Source: DATMQA01 sp035566895 (lineage in GTDB: Bacteria > Verrucomicrobiota > Verrucomicrobiia > Limisphaerales > UBA8199). From it: a stretch of DNA of 32,175 nucleotides. A program made the position numbers and the translations under genes. Where the stretch lies: contig DATMQA010000075.1 in the NCBI GenBank assembly GCA_035566895.1, positions 1 to 32,175 of the forward strand, in the 5' to 3' direction. The notes beneath the pieces were generated by a model, which saw only the letters and a list, made by a program, of their open reading frames with translations, made no database searches and was not told the origin of the DNA. Of the stretch, positions 8,361 to 16,139 are shown piece by piece (positions within the stretch are counted from its first letter, which is position 1; each line of letters begins with the position of its first letter).

Positions 8361-10697
8361 TTGAACACGAAACGTAATCAAGTTATCCGATTGAAATCAC
8401 AGCTCACCGTCTTGCTTCTGGAGCTTTGTCTTTCAGCGTGCGCTGAACAAAACACCACAGACAAATTCGTCCGCGAAAATGACGTGATATGGCAAACGCT
8501 TGGAACCAACGAGAACGATTCCATGCCAATTGGCAACGGAGACCTCGCCGCCAATGTGTGGACCGAGCAAAACGGCGATTTGCTCCTGTTGGTGGCAAAA
8601 GCCGACGCATGGACCGAGTTGGGAAAGCTCGTAAAGCTCGGCCGAGTCCGGATAAGGCTATCGCCCTGCCCGTTTCCAGACCATGCGAGCTTTGAACAGA
8701 AGCTTTTATTGGAGAAGGGGGCGATCGAAATCAAGAGCGGCGCCAACACGATCCGAATTTGGATCGACGCGAATCATCCGGCGCTGCACGTGGAAACGCA
8801 TTTGAGCCAGCCCGCAACTCTGCAGGCAGGTTTAGAACTCTGGCGTACGACGACTCATACCTACGAAAGTCCTTCTCCTGAGCGAGGCGGCCTGTTCGAA
8901 TTAGGCGGGCATGCTGTTCCGCTCGAATTCGAGCCGGATACCGTCTTTCCGGGCCGGTCGGGTCGCCTTACCTGGTGTCATTTCAATTCGAACAGCATTT
9001 ATCCATTGGTCTTTCGCCTGGAACATTTGGAAGGGCTGATAGCAAAGTACCCCGATCCTCTTTTGCACCGTTGCTTTGGAGCGGCACTGAGCGGGCCGGA
9101 TCTGGTTGGCAAAGATGATCATACGCTCCTGGCCATGGCCCCAGGCCAGGACTTCCGGCTCGATTTGTACGCCCTCACACAAGAGCAAGCCGCTTCTCCA
9201 CAGAGTTGGCAAACCAGTCTCACCTCGCTGATCAGGGAGGTGGACCGAGTAAACCTCAAGCAGGCACGTTGGGCGCATGAGCAATGGTGGAGGGAGTTTT
9301 GGAATCGCAGTTGGATTCACCTCTCAGGAACCGCAGACGCGGCGAGGGTTTCCCAAGCCTACTGCATCCAGCGGTGGATGATGGCCTGTTCGTCGCGCGG
9401 TGCTCAGCCCGTAAAGTTTAACGGCGGGCTCTTTACGGTCGGACACGATCTAGCAGAGGCCAAAGACTCCAGGAACAGCGAGCACAACCCCGACTTTCGG
9501 GAATGGGGTAATTGTTATTGGAATCAGAACAACCGCCTCCTGTACTGGCCGTTGATTGCCACCGGCGATGCTGACCTCCTCAAACCTTGGTTTGATATGT
9601 ACCTCAGGGCGCTGCCGTTGGCCCGCGACCGCACGCGGCTCTATTACCGCCATGATGGGGCATCGTTTGTGGAAACGATGTACTTTTGGGGCCTTCCCAA
9701 TCTCAACGATTTCGGTTGGGACAATGCGTCCAACGAGTTAAGCAGCAGTTGGATTCGCTATCACACACAAGGCGCGCTGGAAGTCGTCTTCCAAATGCTG
9801 GATAGCTACGACTGCAGCCAGGACATCGGCTTTGCGCGCTCTTCCCTTATTCCTCTTGCTGACGCAGTAATGACGTATTACGACCAACACTGGGGTCGGG
9901 ACGCTACGGGAAAGATCACACTCTCGCCCGCGCAATCTTTAGAGACGTATCAGCGAGACGCGGTAAATCCCACGCCTGACGTCGCGGGACTTGAGGCGAT
10001 TCTGCCGCGATTGCTGACCTTGCCGGCCAACGTGACGTCGCCGGAACAGCGCAATCGTTGGGCCAAACTGCTGCAGGATTTGCCGGCGATTCCAATCGGC
10101 AAGACAAGCCATGGGAAAATTCCCGCCGCAGGCAAGGGTGATGAGGATGGGACTTCGATCATTCTTCCGGCTGAAAAATATGGTCGACCCGGTAATTCAG
10201 AAAACCCGGAACTTTACGTTGCATTTCCTTACCGCTTGTACGGTGTGGGCAAAACCAATTTGGAGTTGGCCCGAAACACCTTCGCCGCTCGGCTCTTTCC
10301 ACAAAACACCTGTTGGGGGCAGGACGGAACACAAGCATCAGTTTTGGGGCTGACGGTGGAAGCACAAAAGGCGGTAACTAGTGAGTTTACTGCTTATGGT
10401 GGTCAGCGGTTTGTCTGGTTTTGGAGGTCTGGACACGATTGGATTCCCGATTTGGACAACGGCGGTTCTGGAATGATTACGTTGCAGCAGATGCTGATGC
10501 AGTGCGATGGAAGACGCATCCAGCTTTTGCCAGCATGGCCGAAGGAGTGGACCGCCGACTTTAAACTCCACGCTTCTTACCGGACCACGGTGCAAGGTCA
10601 CGTAGAAGACGGCAGGCTTACGAGTTTACAAGTGACTCCAAAATCGAGGGCAAGCGACGTCGTGTTGGTTCCGGCAGAGGCAGGAGCCGGGAAATAG
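8361..10697 (+). CDS. Exported GH95-like glycoside hydrolase with DUF5703-type N-terminal domain, probable lipoprotein
   Basis: A 778-residue protein apparently starting at TTG 8361; no ATG sits in a better place. Residues 1-27 look like a lipoprotein signal with lipobox LSAC and acceptor C27, so surface anchoring is likely. The N-terminal domain (ENDSMPIGNGDLAANVWTEQ at 51-70, KADAWTELGKLVKLGRVRIR) matches the DUF5703 type that caps GH95-like enzymes. The helical catalytic region shows GNCYWNQNNRLLYWPLIATG, where the Asn residues may correspond to the substrate-polarising Asn pair of GH95, and a C-terminal IQLLPAWPKEW. GH95 enzymes release alpha-L-fucose or alpha-L-galactose, but specificity cannot be read here. 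The catalytic acid was not located with confidence. Confidence 0.75.
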   Translation: MNTKRNQVIRLKSQLTVLLLELCLSACAEQNTTDKFVRENDVIWQTLGTNENDSMPIGNGDLAANVWTEQNGDLLLLVAKADAWTELGKLVKLGRVRIRLSPCPFPDHASFEQKLLLEKGAIEIKSGANTIRIWIDANHPALHVETHLSQPATLQAGLELWRTTTHTYESPSPERGGLFELGGHAVPLEFEPDTVFPGRSGRLTWCHFNSNSIYPLVFRLEHLEGLIAKYPDPLLHRCFGAALSGPDLVGKDDHTLLAMAPGQDFRLDLYALTQEQAASPQSWQTSLTSLIREVDRVNLKQARWAHEQWWREFWNRSWIHLSGTADAARVSQAYCIQRWMMACSSRGAQPVKFNGGLFTVGHDLAEAKDSRNSEHNPDFREWGNCYWNQNNRLLYWPLIATGDADLLKPWFDMYLRALPLARDRTRLYYRHDGASFVETMYFWGLPNLNDFGWDNASNELSSSWIRYHTQGALEVVFQMLDSYDCSQDIGFARSSLIPLADAVMTYYDQHWGRDATGKITLSPAQSLETYQRDAVNPTPDVAGLEAILPRLLTLPANVTSPEQRNRWAKLLQDLPAIPIGKTSHGKIPAAGKGDEDGTSIILPAEKYGRPGNSENPELYVAFPYRLYGVGKTNLELARNTFAARLFPQNTCWGQDGTQASVLGLTVEAQKAVTSEFTAYGGQRFVWFWRSGHDWIPDLDNGGSGMITLQQMLMQCDGRRIQLLPAWPKEWTADFKLHASYRTTVQGHVEDGRLTSLQVTPKSRASDVVLVPAEAGAGK

Positions 10698-10763
10698 TAA
10701 CATTTCCTTATTCCGTTTTCGGTTGAACTTCACGTCTTCGAGCCTGCGGACGGTCATCCGAGA

Positions 10764-11310
10764 GTAAAAACACCCCGTGTTTACCGGCCTGTAACGACTT
10801 TCAAATTCACAAAGCCTCGTGTTTACCGAGGTTGTAACGACCGTAACGACCTGTAACGGATAATGTAACGGATCGCGACCTCAATAATAGCCCCTGTTTA
10901 CCGAGGTTGTAACGACGTAACGAGTTCAAGGGGGGTACTATATACATATTATCTATCGTCTCCTCTTTCACTTCCTCTTCCTTCCGCTACGCAGATTCAA
11001 AATAGCCCGCATTTACCGTGACCTGATGCCTCGTACATTCAAAACAGCCCGTGTTCACCGTGTCCAAACGGATTTTAGATTAACGATCGACCGCATCTAC
11101 CGCTCCCCGATGCCTCGGACACTCAGAACACCCCATGTTTACCGTGGCCTGACGGATTGCAGATTCACAATCGCCCGTGTTTACCGTGCCCTGACGGGTC
11201 CTGACGGGTCCTGACGGATAACCTGACGGATACAAAACTCAAAATCGCCCGTGTTTACCGATGTCCTGACGACCTGACGAGTTTAAGGGGGGTACTATAT
11301 ACGTATTTAC
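10764..11310. repeat. Two-module array of nine 42-bp-phased repeat units
   Basis: The core GTGTTTACCG or a close variant occurs at 10777, 10819, 10894, 11009, 11051, 11093, 11135, 11177 and 11251. Steps are 42, 75, 115, 42, 42, 42, 42 and 74 bp, so the basic unit is 42 bp (consensus start ATTCAAAAT-GCCCGTG, end CTGACGG or GTAACG). Extra length at the 75 and 74 steps comes from short 9-10-bp tandem repeats (CTGACGGGTC; GTAACGACC). Units at 10894 and 11251 are each followed exactly 36 bp later by GGGGGGTACTATATAC (10930 and 11287), so two modules lie 357 bp apart. There are no unique spacers and no cas genes. Function unknown. Confidence 0.85.
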
Positions 11311-11394
11311 CAATTTCCCTCACTTCACCGTGTCAGGCTTTGCCCATCTATCCCAAACAGTAACTAACTGCGACCACTTCCCCATCCACCGCCT

Positions 11395-11424
11395 GGTAAC
11401 CGTTGGTAACCGTTGGTAACCAAT
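11395..11424. repeat. Short 10-bp tandem repeat GGTAACCGTT
   Basis: Three consecutive 10-bp units (GGTAACCGTT twice, then GGTAACCAAT) followed by a run of eight T. It lies between the 42-bp-phased array and the IS200 remnant. Both sides of this stretch (11311-11394 and 11425-11487) contain nothing else I can identify. Confidence 0.7.
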
Positions 11425-11487
11425 TTTTTTTCGCATGAATCCCCTATCGTCGCCGGGGGCGGCACCCAATCCGATCCGCACGGAAGC

Positions 11488-11688
11488 CTACGGAAGGTTG
11501 TGCTCTTGGATATACAGTCGGACGGCCGCTTCGTTGTGCCCCACCGCCGATACCCAATACCCACGCGCCCAGAAGTGCTGCCCCACAAAGTTCCTGCGCT
11601 TGCCTCCCTTCCGCCGGCATTTCGGAATGAACACGACATGGTATTTGCATTCCTATTTGGTATGATTAAGACTTTGGGATTCGTTCAT
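11488..11688 (-). pseudogene. IS200-type TnpA transposase remnant, nonsense mutation plus internal deletion
   Basis: From ATG 11688 the minus strand reads MNESQSLNHTK, then a TAG stop at 11653-11655 exactly where IS200 TnpA has Trp, then ECKYHVVFIPKCRRK, and then directly RNFVGQHFWARGYWVSAVG and a short tail ending in TAG at 11488. Full-length IS200 TnpA proteins have about 140-150 residues; only 66 codons remain. The missing middle includes the HUH (His-hydrophobe-His) catalytic motif, although a tyrosine near the expected position survives (RLYIQE). It therefore cannot encode an active transposase. The family assignment comes from the conserved segments on both sides of the deletion. Confidence 0.88.
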
Positions 11689-11800
11689 TTCTTGAGTCTC
11701 CTGTTGTTGACCTTGAGCGGTTCGCAACACGGATTCTCAAGCGACTCCCTGAGCTGTCAAACTCTGGGAGTCTCCCCGGCAAAGCCGGGGGGTTCTCCTT
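11488..11800 (-). mobile_element. Decayed IS200/IS605-family element
   Basis: Upstream of the broken tnpA are two hairpins typical of this family's left end. One is ACTCCCTGAG pairing with CTCTGGGAGT (11744-11771, one mismatch, 8-nt loop); the other is CCCCGGC-AAA-GCCGGGG (11774-11790). Exact ends cannot be set. The following 11801-11967 stretch contains a 10-bp palindrome ACAACGTTGT (11821-11830) and nothing else recognisable. Confidence 0.7.
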
Positions 11801-11967
11801 AATCTAATGTGCATTGATGGACAACGTTGTAAGATTAGGGGGCATGGGCAGTCCTGGTAAGGCGGTTCAGTCAGGGTAAGCTACCCCGGTTGGGGTTGGG
11901 ATTTTTTCGCGAGGCCGTTCAACGAGTGCGTAATCGCGGGATGTTTCATCATGAGAGGCCCCGCTGT

Positions 11968-13023
11968 TCATTTTTTTGCCGGCGATAAATGTTCCTCTAA
12001 AAACTTTTCAATCGCCGGGGTCGCCAGCGCGTGGGCATATTCGTTCGGGTGCGCATCGTATCGGTTGACAATGAGCTGCTCGCGCGGGACCGGGCGGTAA
12101 ATCGGCCACAGATCGAGGTGGGGCACATTCAGGCCGTGCCAAAAGGCATCAAGCTTTTTATGAACGAACCCGTATTCATAGTTCGGGCCGAGCGCGTGGA
12201 AAAAAGGGAAAGTGACGACGGCGAGCCGGCCGCCATGAGATTCGACCAGGTCGCGGAACACGGTGAGGCGCTGCTTTTGCTGTTCCCAAAGCGGGCCATC
12301 CTGGTAGGCGGCCCGCTCAAAGTCGTAGAATCCTTTCAAGGCCGGGTCGCGTCGAAGTTTCCACCGGTAATACAGCGTATTGACCAGGTAACTATTTTTT
12401 TGGAGCCAGCCACCCCGCTTCGCCTCGGCATTGGCCTGGTGGATGGCGGCGGTTTCCTCGGGGATCAAGTCGCCGATATCATTCAGGCAATAGACCAGCA
12501 CCACTTCATCAAGCTGATAGCCCTTGGGCAGCCACCCCGCCAGATAGTCCACCTCATCACCGGTATTAAAGCCCAGCATCGCCAGCACATGGATTTCCCA
12601 TTCGGGATGCTCGCGCCGCAGACGGTTGGCGAAGCGGTCCTCGACGTTCTTGACGCCGTGGCCGACGGTGAAGGAATCGCCCACGAAGCTGATCCGGCGT
12701 TTGCCGGGCGCGATGCGCAGGGAGTACTCGAGGTTGTCCCGGAGGTTGGCGCCGTTCCATTGGTAATAGCGCTTGAACCATCGCTGGCTCACCTTGCTGA
12801 ACAACAGCGAGTCGGTGGAATTGTAAAGGAACCGGAAATAGACCTCGCCGGCCAGCGCAATACCGCAGAGGAGGAAAGCAACCAGGAGCAAGTTGCCCAG
12901 AAGGACCAGCGGCCAGCGGACCGGTTCTGGCCGCAGGTGAACGTGCCGGTAAAACAGACAAAGGAGGCCGCCTGTCAAAGCGGGCAGGGCCAGCAGCAAT
13001 ACCAGAACGAGATTCTCGCCCAT
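11968..13023 (-). CDS. Membrane-anchored SGNH/GDSL-family hydrolase
   Basis: A 351-residue protein with two predicted transmembrane helices (about 3-25 and 37-60), then an SGNH hydrolase domain. Block I is FVGDSFTVGHG with the catalytic Ser in GDSF (115-118). An Asn-containing block appears as VLVYCLNDIGD (176-185, N181), and the C-terminal catalytic pair is D323 and H325 in YDAHPNEYAHALA. The domain probably faces the periplasm and acts as an esterase or O-acyl-transferase-like enzyme on cell-envelope or exopolysaccharide substrates. Related proteins often modify polysaccharides, but no such genes are adjacent. It is transcribed in the same direction as the two genes upstream, separated by a 114-bp gap filled with a dispersed repeat. 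Confidence 0.85.
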   Translation of the reverse strand: MGENLVLVLLLALPALTGGLLCLFYRHVHLRPEPVRWPLVLLGNLLLVAFLLCGIALAGEVYFRFLYNSTDSLLFSKVSQRWFKRYYQWNGANLRDNLEYSLRIAPGKRRISFVGDSFTVGHGVKNVEDRFANRLRREHPEWEIHVLAMLGFNTGDEVDYLAGWLPKGYQLDEVVLVYCLNDIGDLIPEETAAIHQANAEAKRGGWLQKNSYLVNTLYYRWKLRRDPALKGFYDFERAAYQDGPLWEQQKQRLTVFRDLVESHGGRLAVVTFPFFHALGPNYEYGFVHKKLDAFWHGLNVPHLDLWPIYRPVPREQLIVNRYDAHPNEYAHALATPAIEKFLEEHLSPAKK

Positions 13024-13063
13024 TAGGTATTGTTTGCGGGAAAGCGGGAGGGTGTCAAAGGTT

Positions 13064-13135
13064 GAAATCCGAAAGCCGAAATCCGAACGACATTCGGGGA
13101 AAGCAGAATGATTATGGCAGAATTATTCTGCGATA
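13064..13135. repeat. Dispersed repeat copy A (CCGAAATCC / GCAGAATGATTATG type)
   Basis: Tandem GAAATCCGAA-like words are followed by GCAGAATGATTATGGCAG and a 15-nt palindrome GCAGAATTATTCTGC (13117-13131). A second copy with the same order of parts lies at 14759-14834, so the two bracket the gene between them. The motif GGCAGAATGA even supplies that gene's last codons and stop. Confidence 0.75.
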
Positions 13136-13137
13136 AA

Positions 13138-14847
13138 TCATTCTGCCGTCTCGTCCTTCGCCTGGGCCAGCATGCGGGCGCGGGCGGCTTGCATTTCGGC
13201 TTTGACCTGCGAAATCTTGGCGCGGATTAGTTCGCGGTTCTCTTCTTTGGCGGCGAGCAGGTCGCGGGTGAGTTCTTCGATGCGGCGCTCGTAGGAGCGG
13301 GTTTGTTGCTGGATTTGGGCCTCGATGCGGGCCAGGCGCTCATCGACGGCCAGGGCCCGGAGGGTGGCGGCCTGTTGGGTCTGGAGGAGTTGGGAGCGGT
13401 CGGCGACGAGGCGGCGCAGCAGCTTTTGTTTGAGCCAATCGCGCAGGTGCGGCAGCAGGCCATGGCGGACAATAGCCGTGGCCTGGTCGGCGCGGTGTTC
13501 GGCGGCCAGGGCACGCTGTTGCCAGGCGGCGGATTGGGTCTGGGTTGTTCCCGGGGGCTCGAGACGAACCAGCGGGGGCGGCGGCAGCGGAGCGAGCGGC
13601 TCCCGTTCTGTGGAGTTGGTGGCCGACCGAGGGGCGACGACGATGGTGTAAGAGGGGAAATTGGCGTTGCTGCCATCAAAACTACTGCGGAGCAGCGCCG
13701 GGGCTGGGGCGACCCGCCTCGCTCTGCGTTTGGACAGAACCCGAATCGAGCCTCCCAGGACGAGAACCGCGCCAGCTCCTCCCGCCAGCCACTTGAGGGG
13801 TTGAAGGCTGGAAGTTGAGGGCTTAGGGGCCGGGGCCTGTGAGCGGCCCGGTACAGGTGTCAGAGCGTCGCTCTGAGCCAGCCCCGAAGAAGGCGGGCGA
13901 GATTCGGCACGAGCAGGTTGAGCGCCGGCGAACCTGGACGGGTCCAGCTCGAGATCGCACGTCAGCGGGTAGTGTTCGGAAAAGGATAGCGACAGGATTA
14001 TCGGGTGAGACACCATGGCCGGGAGTTCAGCGAAGATGTAATCGGTGATGATGCCGACTTTTCCCGGCGCGGGCGCCAGGGTGGCTCTGAGACCCGCGGG
14101 CACTTGCTGGCAGGCATCGAAGAATTGGGAGTCTTCCAACAGGCGCAGGGCGCTGGTTTTGGGCGAGGGCAGATCCCGGCGAAGCGGATTAAATCCACCC
14201 GCAATCACAAAAGTCTGGACCCGGTTAGTCACCCAATTGCGGACGGAATCGACCTGCTCCAACAATTGCTGGGTGGCAACACTTTGTGCGCGGGGAGTAG
14301 CAGCATCGGAAACGGACGGGGTTTCCAGTTGCACGGAGAACAAACCAACCCGCTGCCCGGCGAGTTGCAGCGCGGCAAAAGCAAAGCCGCCGCGCAGTTT
14401 TGGCTGGGTTTGGTCCTGCCAGTTGTCAGACCAGGAGAAGTAAGCCCGTTTTTTGGCAAGGATGGCGACCTGTTTCTTGCCGAGAAGTCCAGTGCGTTCA
14501 TCGCGAAACGAGGAGCAGACCACGACATTGTAATCGGCCGGCTTGAGCGCGAGTATCAATTCCCCGCACATCTGCCAATCCCGGACGTGTTGCAGCAGGA
14601 TGACGTCAGGGTCCAGTTCCTTGAGGCTGGTAGCGGCGAGCGGGATGGAAACACGGTTTGTGGCAGGGGTAGAGGATTGGAAGCTCCACGAGGTCACCCG
14701 GAGCGGATCGGCCAGGCAGCGTGGCGAAAGAAAGACCGAGACCAGCAGGAGCAAACCCGAAATCCGAAGCCCGAAGCCCGAAAGAAATTCGAAATCCGAA
14801 CCCGGCGAGGCAGAATGATTATGGCAGAATGATTTTGTTTTGATCAT
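13138..14847 (-). CDS. EEP (endonuclease/exonuclease/phosphatase)-like exported protein with degenerate active site, membrane segment and coiled coil
   Basis: A 569-residue protein starting at ATG 14847. A hydrophobic signal segment (about 29-47) follows an N-terminal stretch encoded by repeat DNA, so the true start is uncertain. Residues about 48-300 follow the EEP fold, but key residues differ from the active consensus: LQH instead of LQE (86-88), GGFN instead of GDFN (217-220) and SEHYPL instead of SDHYPL (290-295). TDYIFAE (268-274) is retained. A Pro/Ser-rich linker follows, then a transmembrane helix (about 352-371) with a basic stop-transfer SKRRARR, and a long charged coiled coil (about 440-565). 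It is likely a non-catalytic, membrane-linked scaffold or binding protein; this is inferred. Confidence 0.7.
   Translation of the reverse strand: MIKTKSFCHNHSASPGSDFEFLSGFGLRISGLLLLVSVFLSPRCLADPLRVTSWSFQSSTPATNRVSIPLAATSLKELDPDVILLQHVRDWQMCGELILALKPADYNVVVCSSFRDERTGLLGKKQVAILAKKRAYFSWSDNWQDQTQPKLRGGFAFAALQLAGQRVGLFSVQLETPSVSDAATPRAQSVATQQLLEQVDSVRNWVTNRVQTFVIAGGFNPLRRDLPSPKTSALRLLEDSQFFDACQQVPAGLRATLAPAPGKVGIITDYIFAELPAMVSHPIILSLSFSEHYPLTCDLELDPSRFAGAQPARAESRPPSSGLAQSDALTPVPGRSQAPAPKPSTSSLQPLKWLAGGAGAVLVLGGSIRVLSKRRARRVAPAPALLRSSFDGSNANFPSYTIVVAPRSATNSTEREPLAPLPPPPLVRLEPPGTTQTQSAAWQQRALAAEHRADQATAIVRHGLLPHLRDWLKQKLLRRLVADRSQLLQTQQAATLRALAVDERLARIEAQIQQQTRSYERRIEELTRDLLAAKEENRELIRAKISQVKAEMQAARARMLAQAKDETAE
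14759..14834. repeat. Dispersed repeat copy B (CCGAAATCC / GCAGAATGATTATG type)
   Basis: It has the same composite as copy A: CCGAAGCCCGAAGCCCG and GAAATCCGAAC, then GCAGAATGATTATG twice in part (14810-14834). It overlaps the first codons of the EEP-like gene, so residues about 5-30 of that protein are repeat-encoded. Confidence 0.75.
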
Positions 14848-14912
14848 TTTGGCCGATTTTTCGTTAGTTTGGTACCAACCATTGTTGCAACTATCAGATT
14901 TCGGGTTTTGCA

Positions 14913-16139
14913 TCAGTCTGCTGTGATCGCAATCAAGAAGGGCGCGGGGTTGGCCATGCTCGAAACAAAATCGATGCTGTCGATTTCGAGGTCCGGAACC
15001 AGGTTGGTCCAGGTAGTCAGGAATAAGCGGATCGCGCGTTTGGATTTTTTGCTCACCGCATTCTCGCCCGTCCAAGCCACCTTCAAGTCGCTGCCTGGAG
15101 GCGGTTCGTCCGGGAGCGAATGCCAGTTGCGGACAGCCTGGCCGTAATAAATTGGAATTTCCAGGCGCATTTGGTTGCTGGCGAAATGGATAATATACGA
15201 GCCGATTTGGTTGCCCTCCTCGGCAACGGCGCCGAACCCGGCCGCGTGCAGAAAATGCAGGCGCCGGCATTTTTGCTCGACGTGAATGCCCTTGAGTTCA
15301 GGAGGGAAGTTGGTGGAAGAACCGGACTTGCTCCGGAGCTGAACGATACCGCGCACATCGAAGGGAACACCAGCGAAGGTCTGCAAGCCTGCGGGCAGCT
15401 CGGCCAGGTTATTGCCGGTGCTGCCGTGCCAGGACTCGGTCAGCATCGCATTGTAGAAGGCAGTCAGGTCCAGGAGATTGGAGGGCGCATTGGTGTCGCG
15501 CGGGGCGAAGGTGCGGACGAGGGGCGGCCTGGCGGCGGCTCTCCGGGGAGGGCCGGATTCATTGGCGAAGATCCGGGCGGCGGTAAGGTCCCTGGGGTCG
15601 ATGCGGTTGGTCAGCGCCATCTCCCACGTTGACGGGCTCTCGTAAACACGACCATCAAAGGCAAGGTTGAGGACCGGGTCATGATGCCGGCAGCGGACGA
15701 TGGGCACAACGGAACCGACCAGGCCCATCTGCCGCCGCTTCCACTCGCGGCGGGTGTGGGGGTTGTTCGGGGACCCAGGCAACGGCACGGGACAGAACTC
15801 GAAGAGATACGAAGTGGGGATGTTGGGATCGGCCAGGGGCGGTGCTTCGGTTTTGCCGGTGCGGCGGCAGACGGGGCAAACTAGCAAATTGGCATCGGCG
15901 AGATACTGGGGGACGAGGTCCGAAAGCCAATCGGGGAGGTCCTTGTGGTCGATTTGATAGGCCTGGATGGCGGCGTAAATCTGGTTGAGGTTTTTGATAC
16001 AGCCTTCCTTTTCCCGGGCGGCGAGGCTGGCCGAAGGCGGCGGGCTATCGGGCTGGGGTGCGGCCGGGAGACGCGGCGTCGAAAGCCCCAAGGCGCCCAG
16101 CAGCAGGGTCGCCCTGCATCGCGCGAGCCACCATCTCAT
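14913..16139 (-). CDS. Exported protein of unknown function with pseudopilin-like CxxNLxQI module
   Basis: A 408-residue protein from ATG 16139. This start was chosen because MRWWLARCRATLLLGALGLS makes a good signal peptide, whereas the 60 codons upstream are encoded by a repetitive inverted-repeat element. After export signals comes GCIKNLNQIYAAIQAYQIDH, LPDWLSDLVPQYLAD and LVCPVCRR, which resemble the head domain of Verrucomicrobia/Planctomycetes pseudopilins but without the prepilin leader. The second half (LPAGLQTFAGVPFDVRGIVQ to LKVAWTGENAVSKKSKR) looks like a beta-rich, possibly sugar-binding domain found in several Verrucomicrobia exported proteins, as far as I recall. It is probably co-transcribed with the EEP-like gene 65 bp downstream. 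I do not recognise a specific function. Confidence 0.7.
   Translation of the reverse strand: MRWWLARCRATLLLGALGLSTPRLPAAPQPDSPPPSASLAAREKEGCIKNLNQIYAAIQAYQIDHKDLPDWLSDLVPQYLADANLLVCPVCRRTGKTEAPPLADPNIPTSYLFEFCPVPLPGSPNNPHTRREWKRRQMGLVGSVVPIVRCRHHDPVLNLAFDGRVYESPSTWEMALTNRIDPRDLTAARIFANESGPPRRAAARPPLVRTFAPRDTNAPSNLLDLTAFYNAMLTESWHGSTGNNLAELPAGLQTFAGVPFDVRGIVQLRSKSGSSTNFPPELKGIHVEQKCRRLHFLHAAGFGAVAEEGNQIGSYIIHFASNQMRLEIPIYYGQAVRNWHSLPDEPPPGSDLKVAWTGENAVSKKSKRAIRLFLTTWTNLVPDLEIDSIDFVSSMANPAPFLIAITAD

Noticed and set aside
11026..11214. A 62-codon plus-strand coding gene
   Set aside because: It is read from the 42-bp tandem repeat, has no ribosome binding site and matches no protein family; kept only as a finding about phase.
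10764..11310. CRISPR array
   Set aside because: The 42-bp units are contiguous, with no unique spacers of constant length, divergence between units is high, and there are no cas genes.
11883..11907. Intrinsic terminator ACCCC-GGTT-GGGGT followed by TTTTTT
   Set aside because: The stem is only 5 bp, the T-run is five bases away, and no plus-strand gene ends just before it.
12031..13026. 331-codon plus-strand frame opposite the SGNH hydrolase
   Set aside because: The minus strand has clear SGNH motifs; the opposite frame is open only because of GC-rich codon composition.
14848..15270. A 141-residue N-terminal extension of the EEP-like protein
   Set aside because: It overlaps the upstream exported-protein gene antiparallel-free in another frame and lacks a signal peptide; ATG 14847 is better placed.
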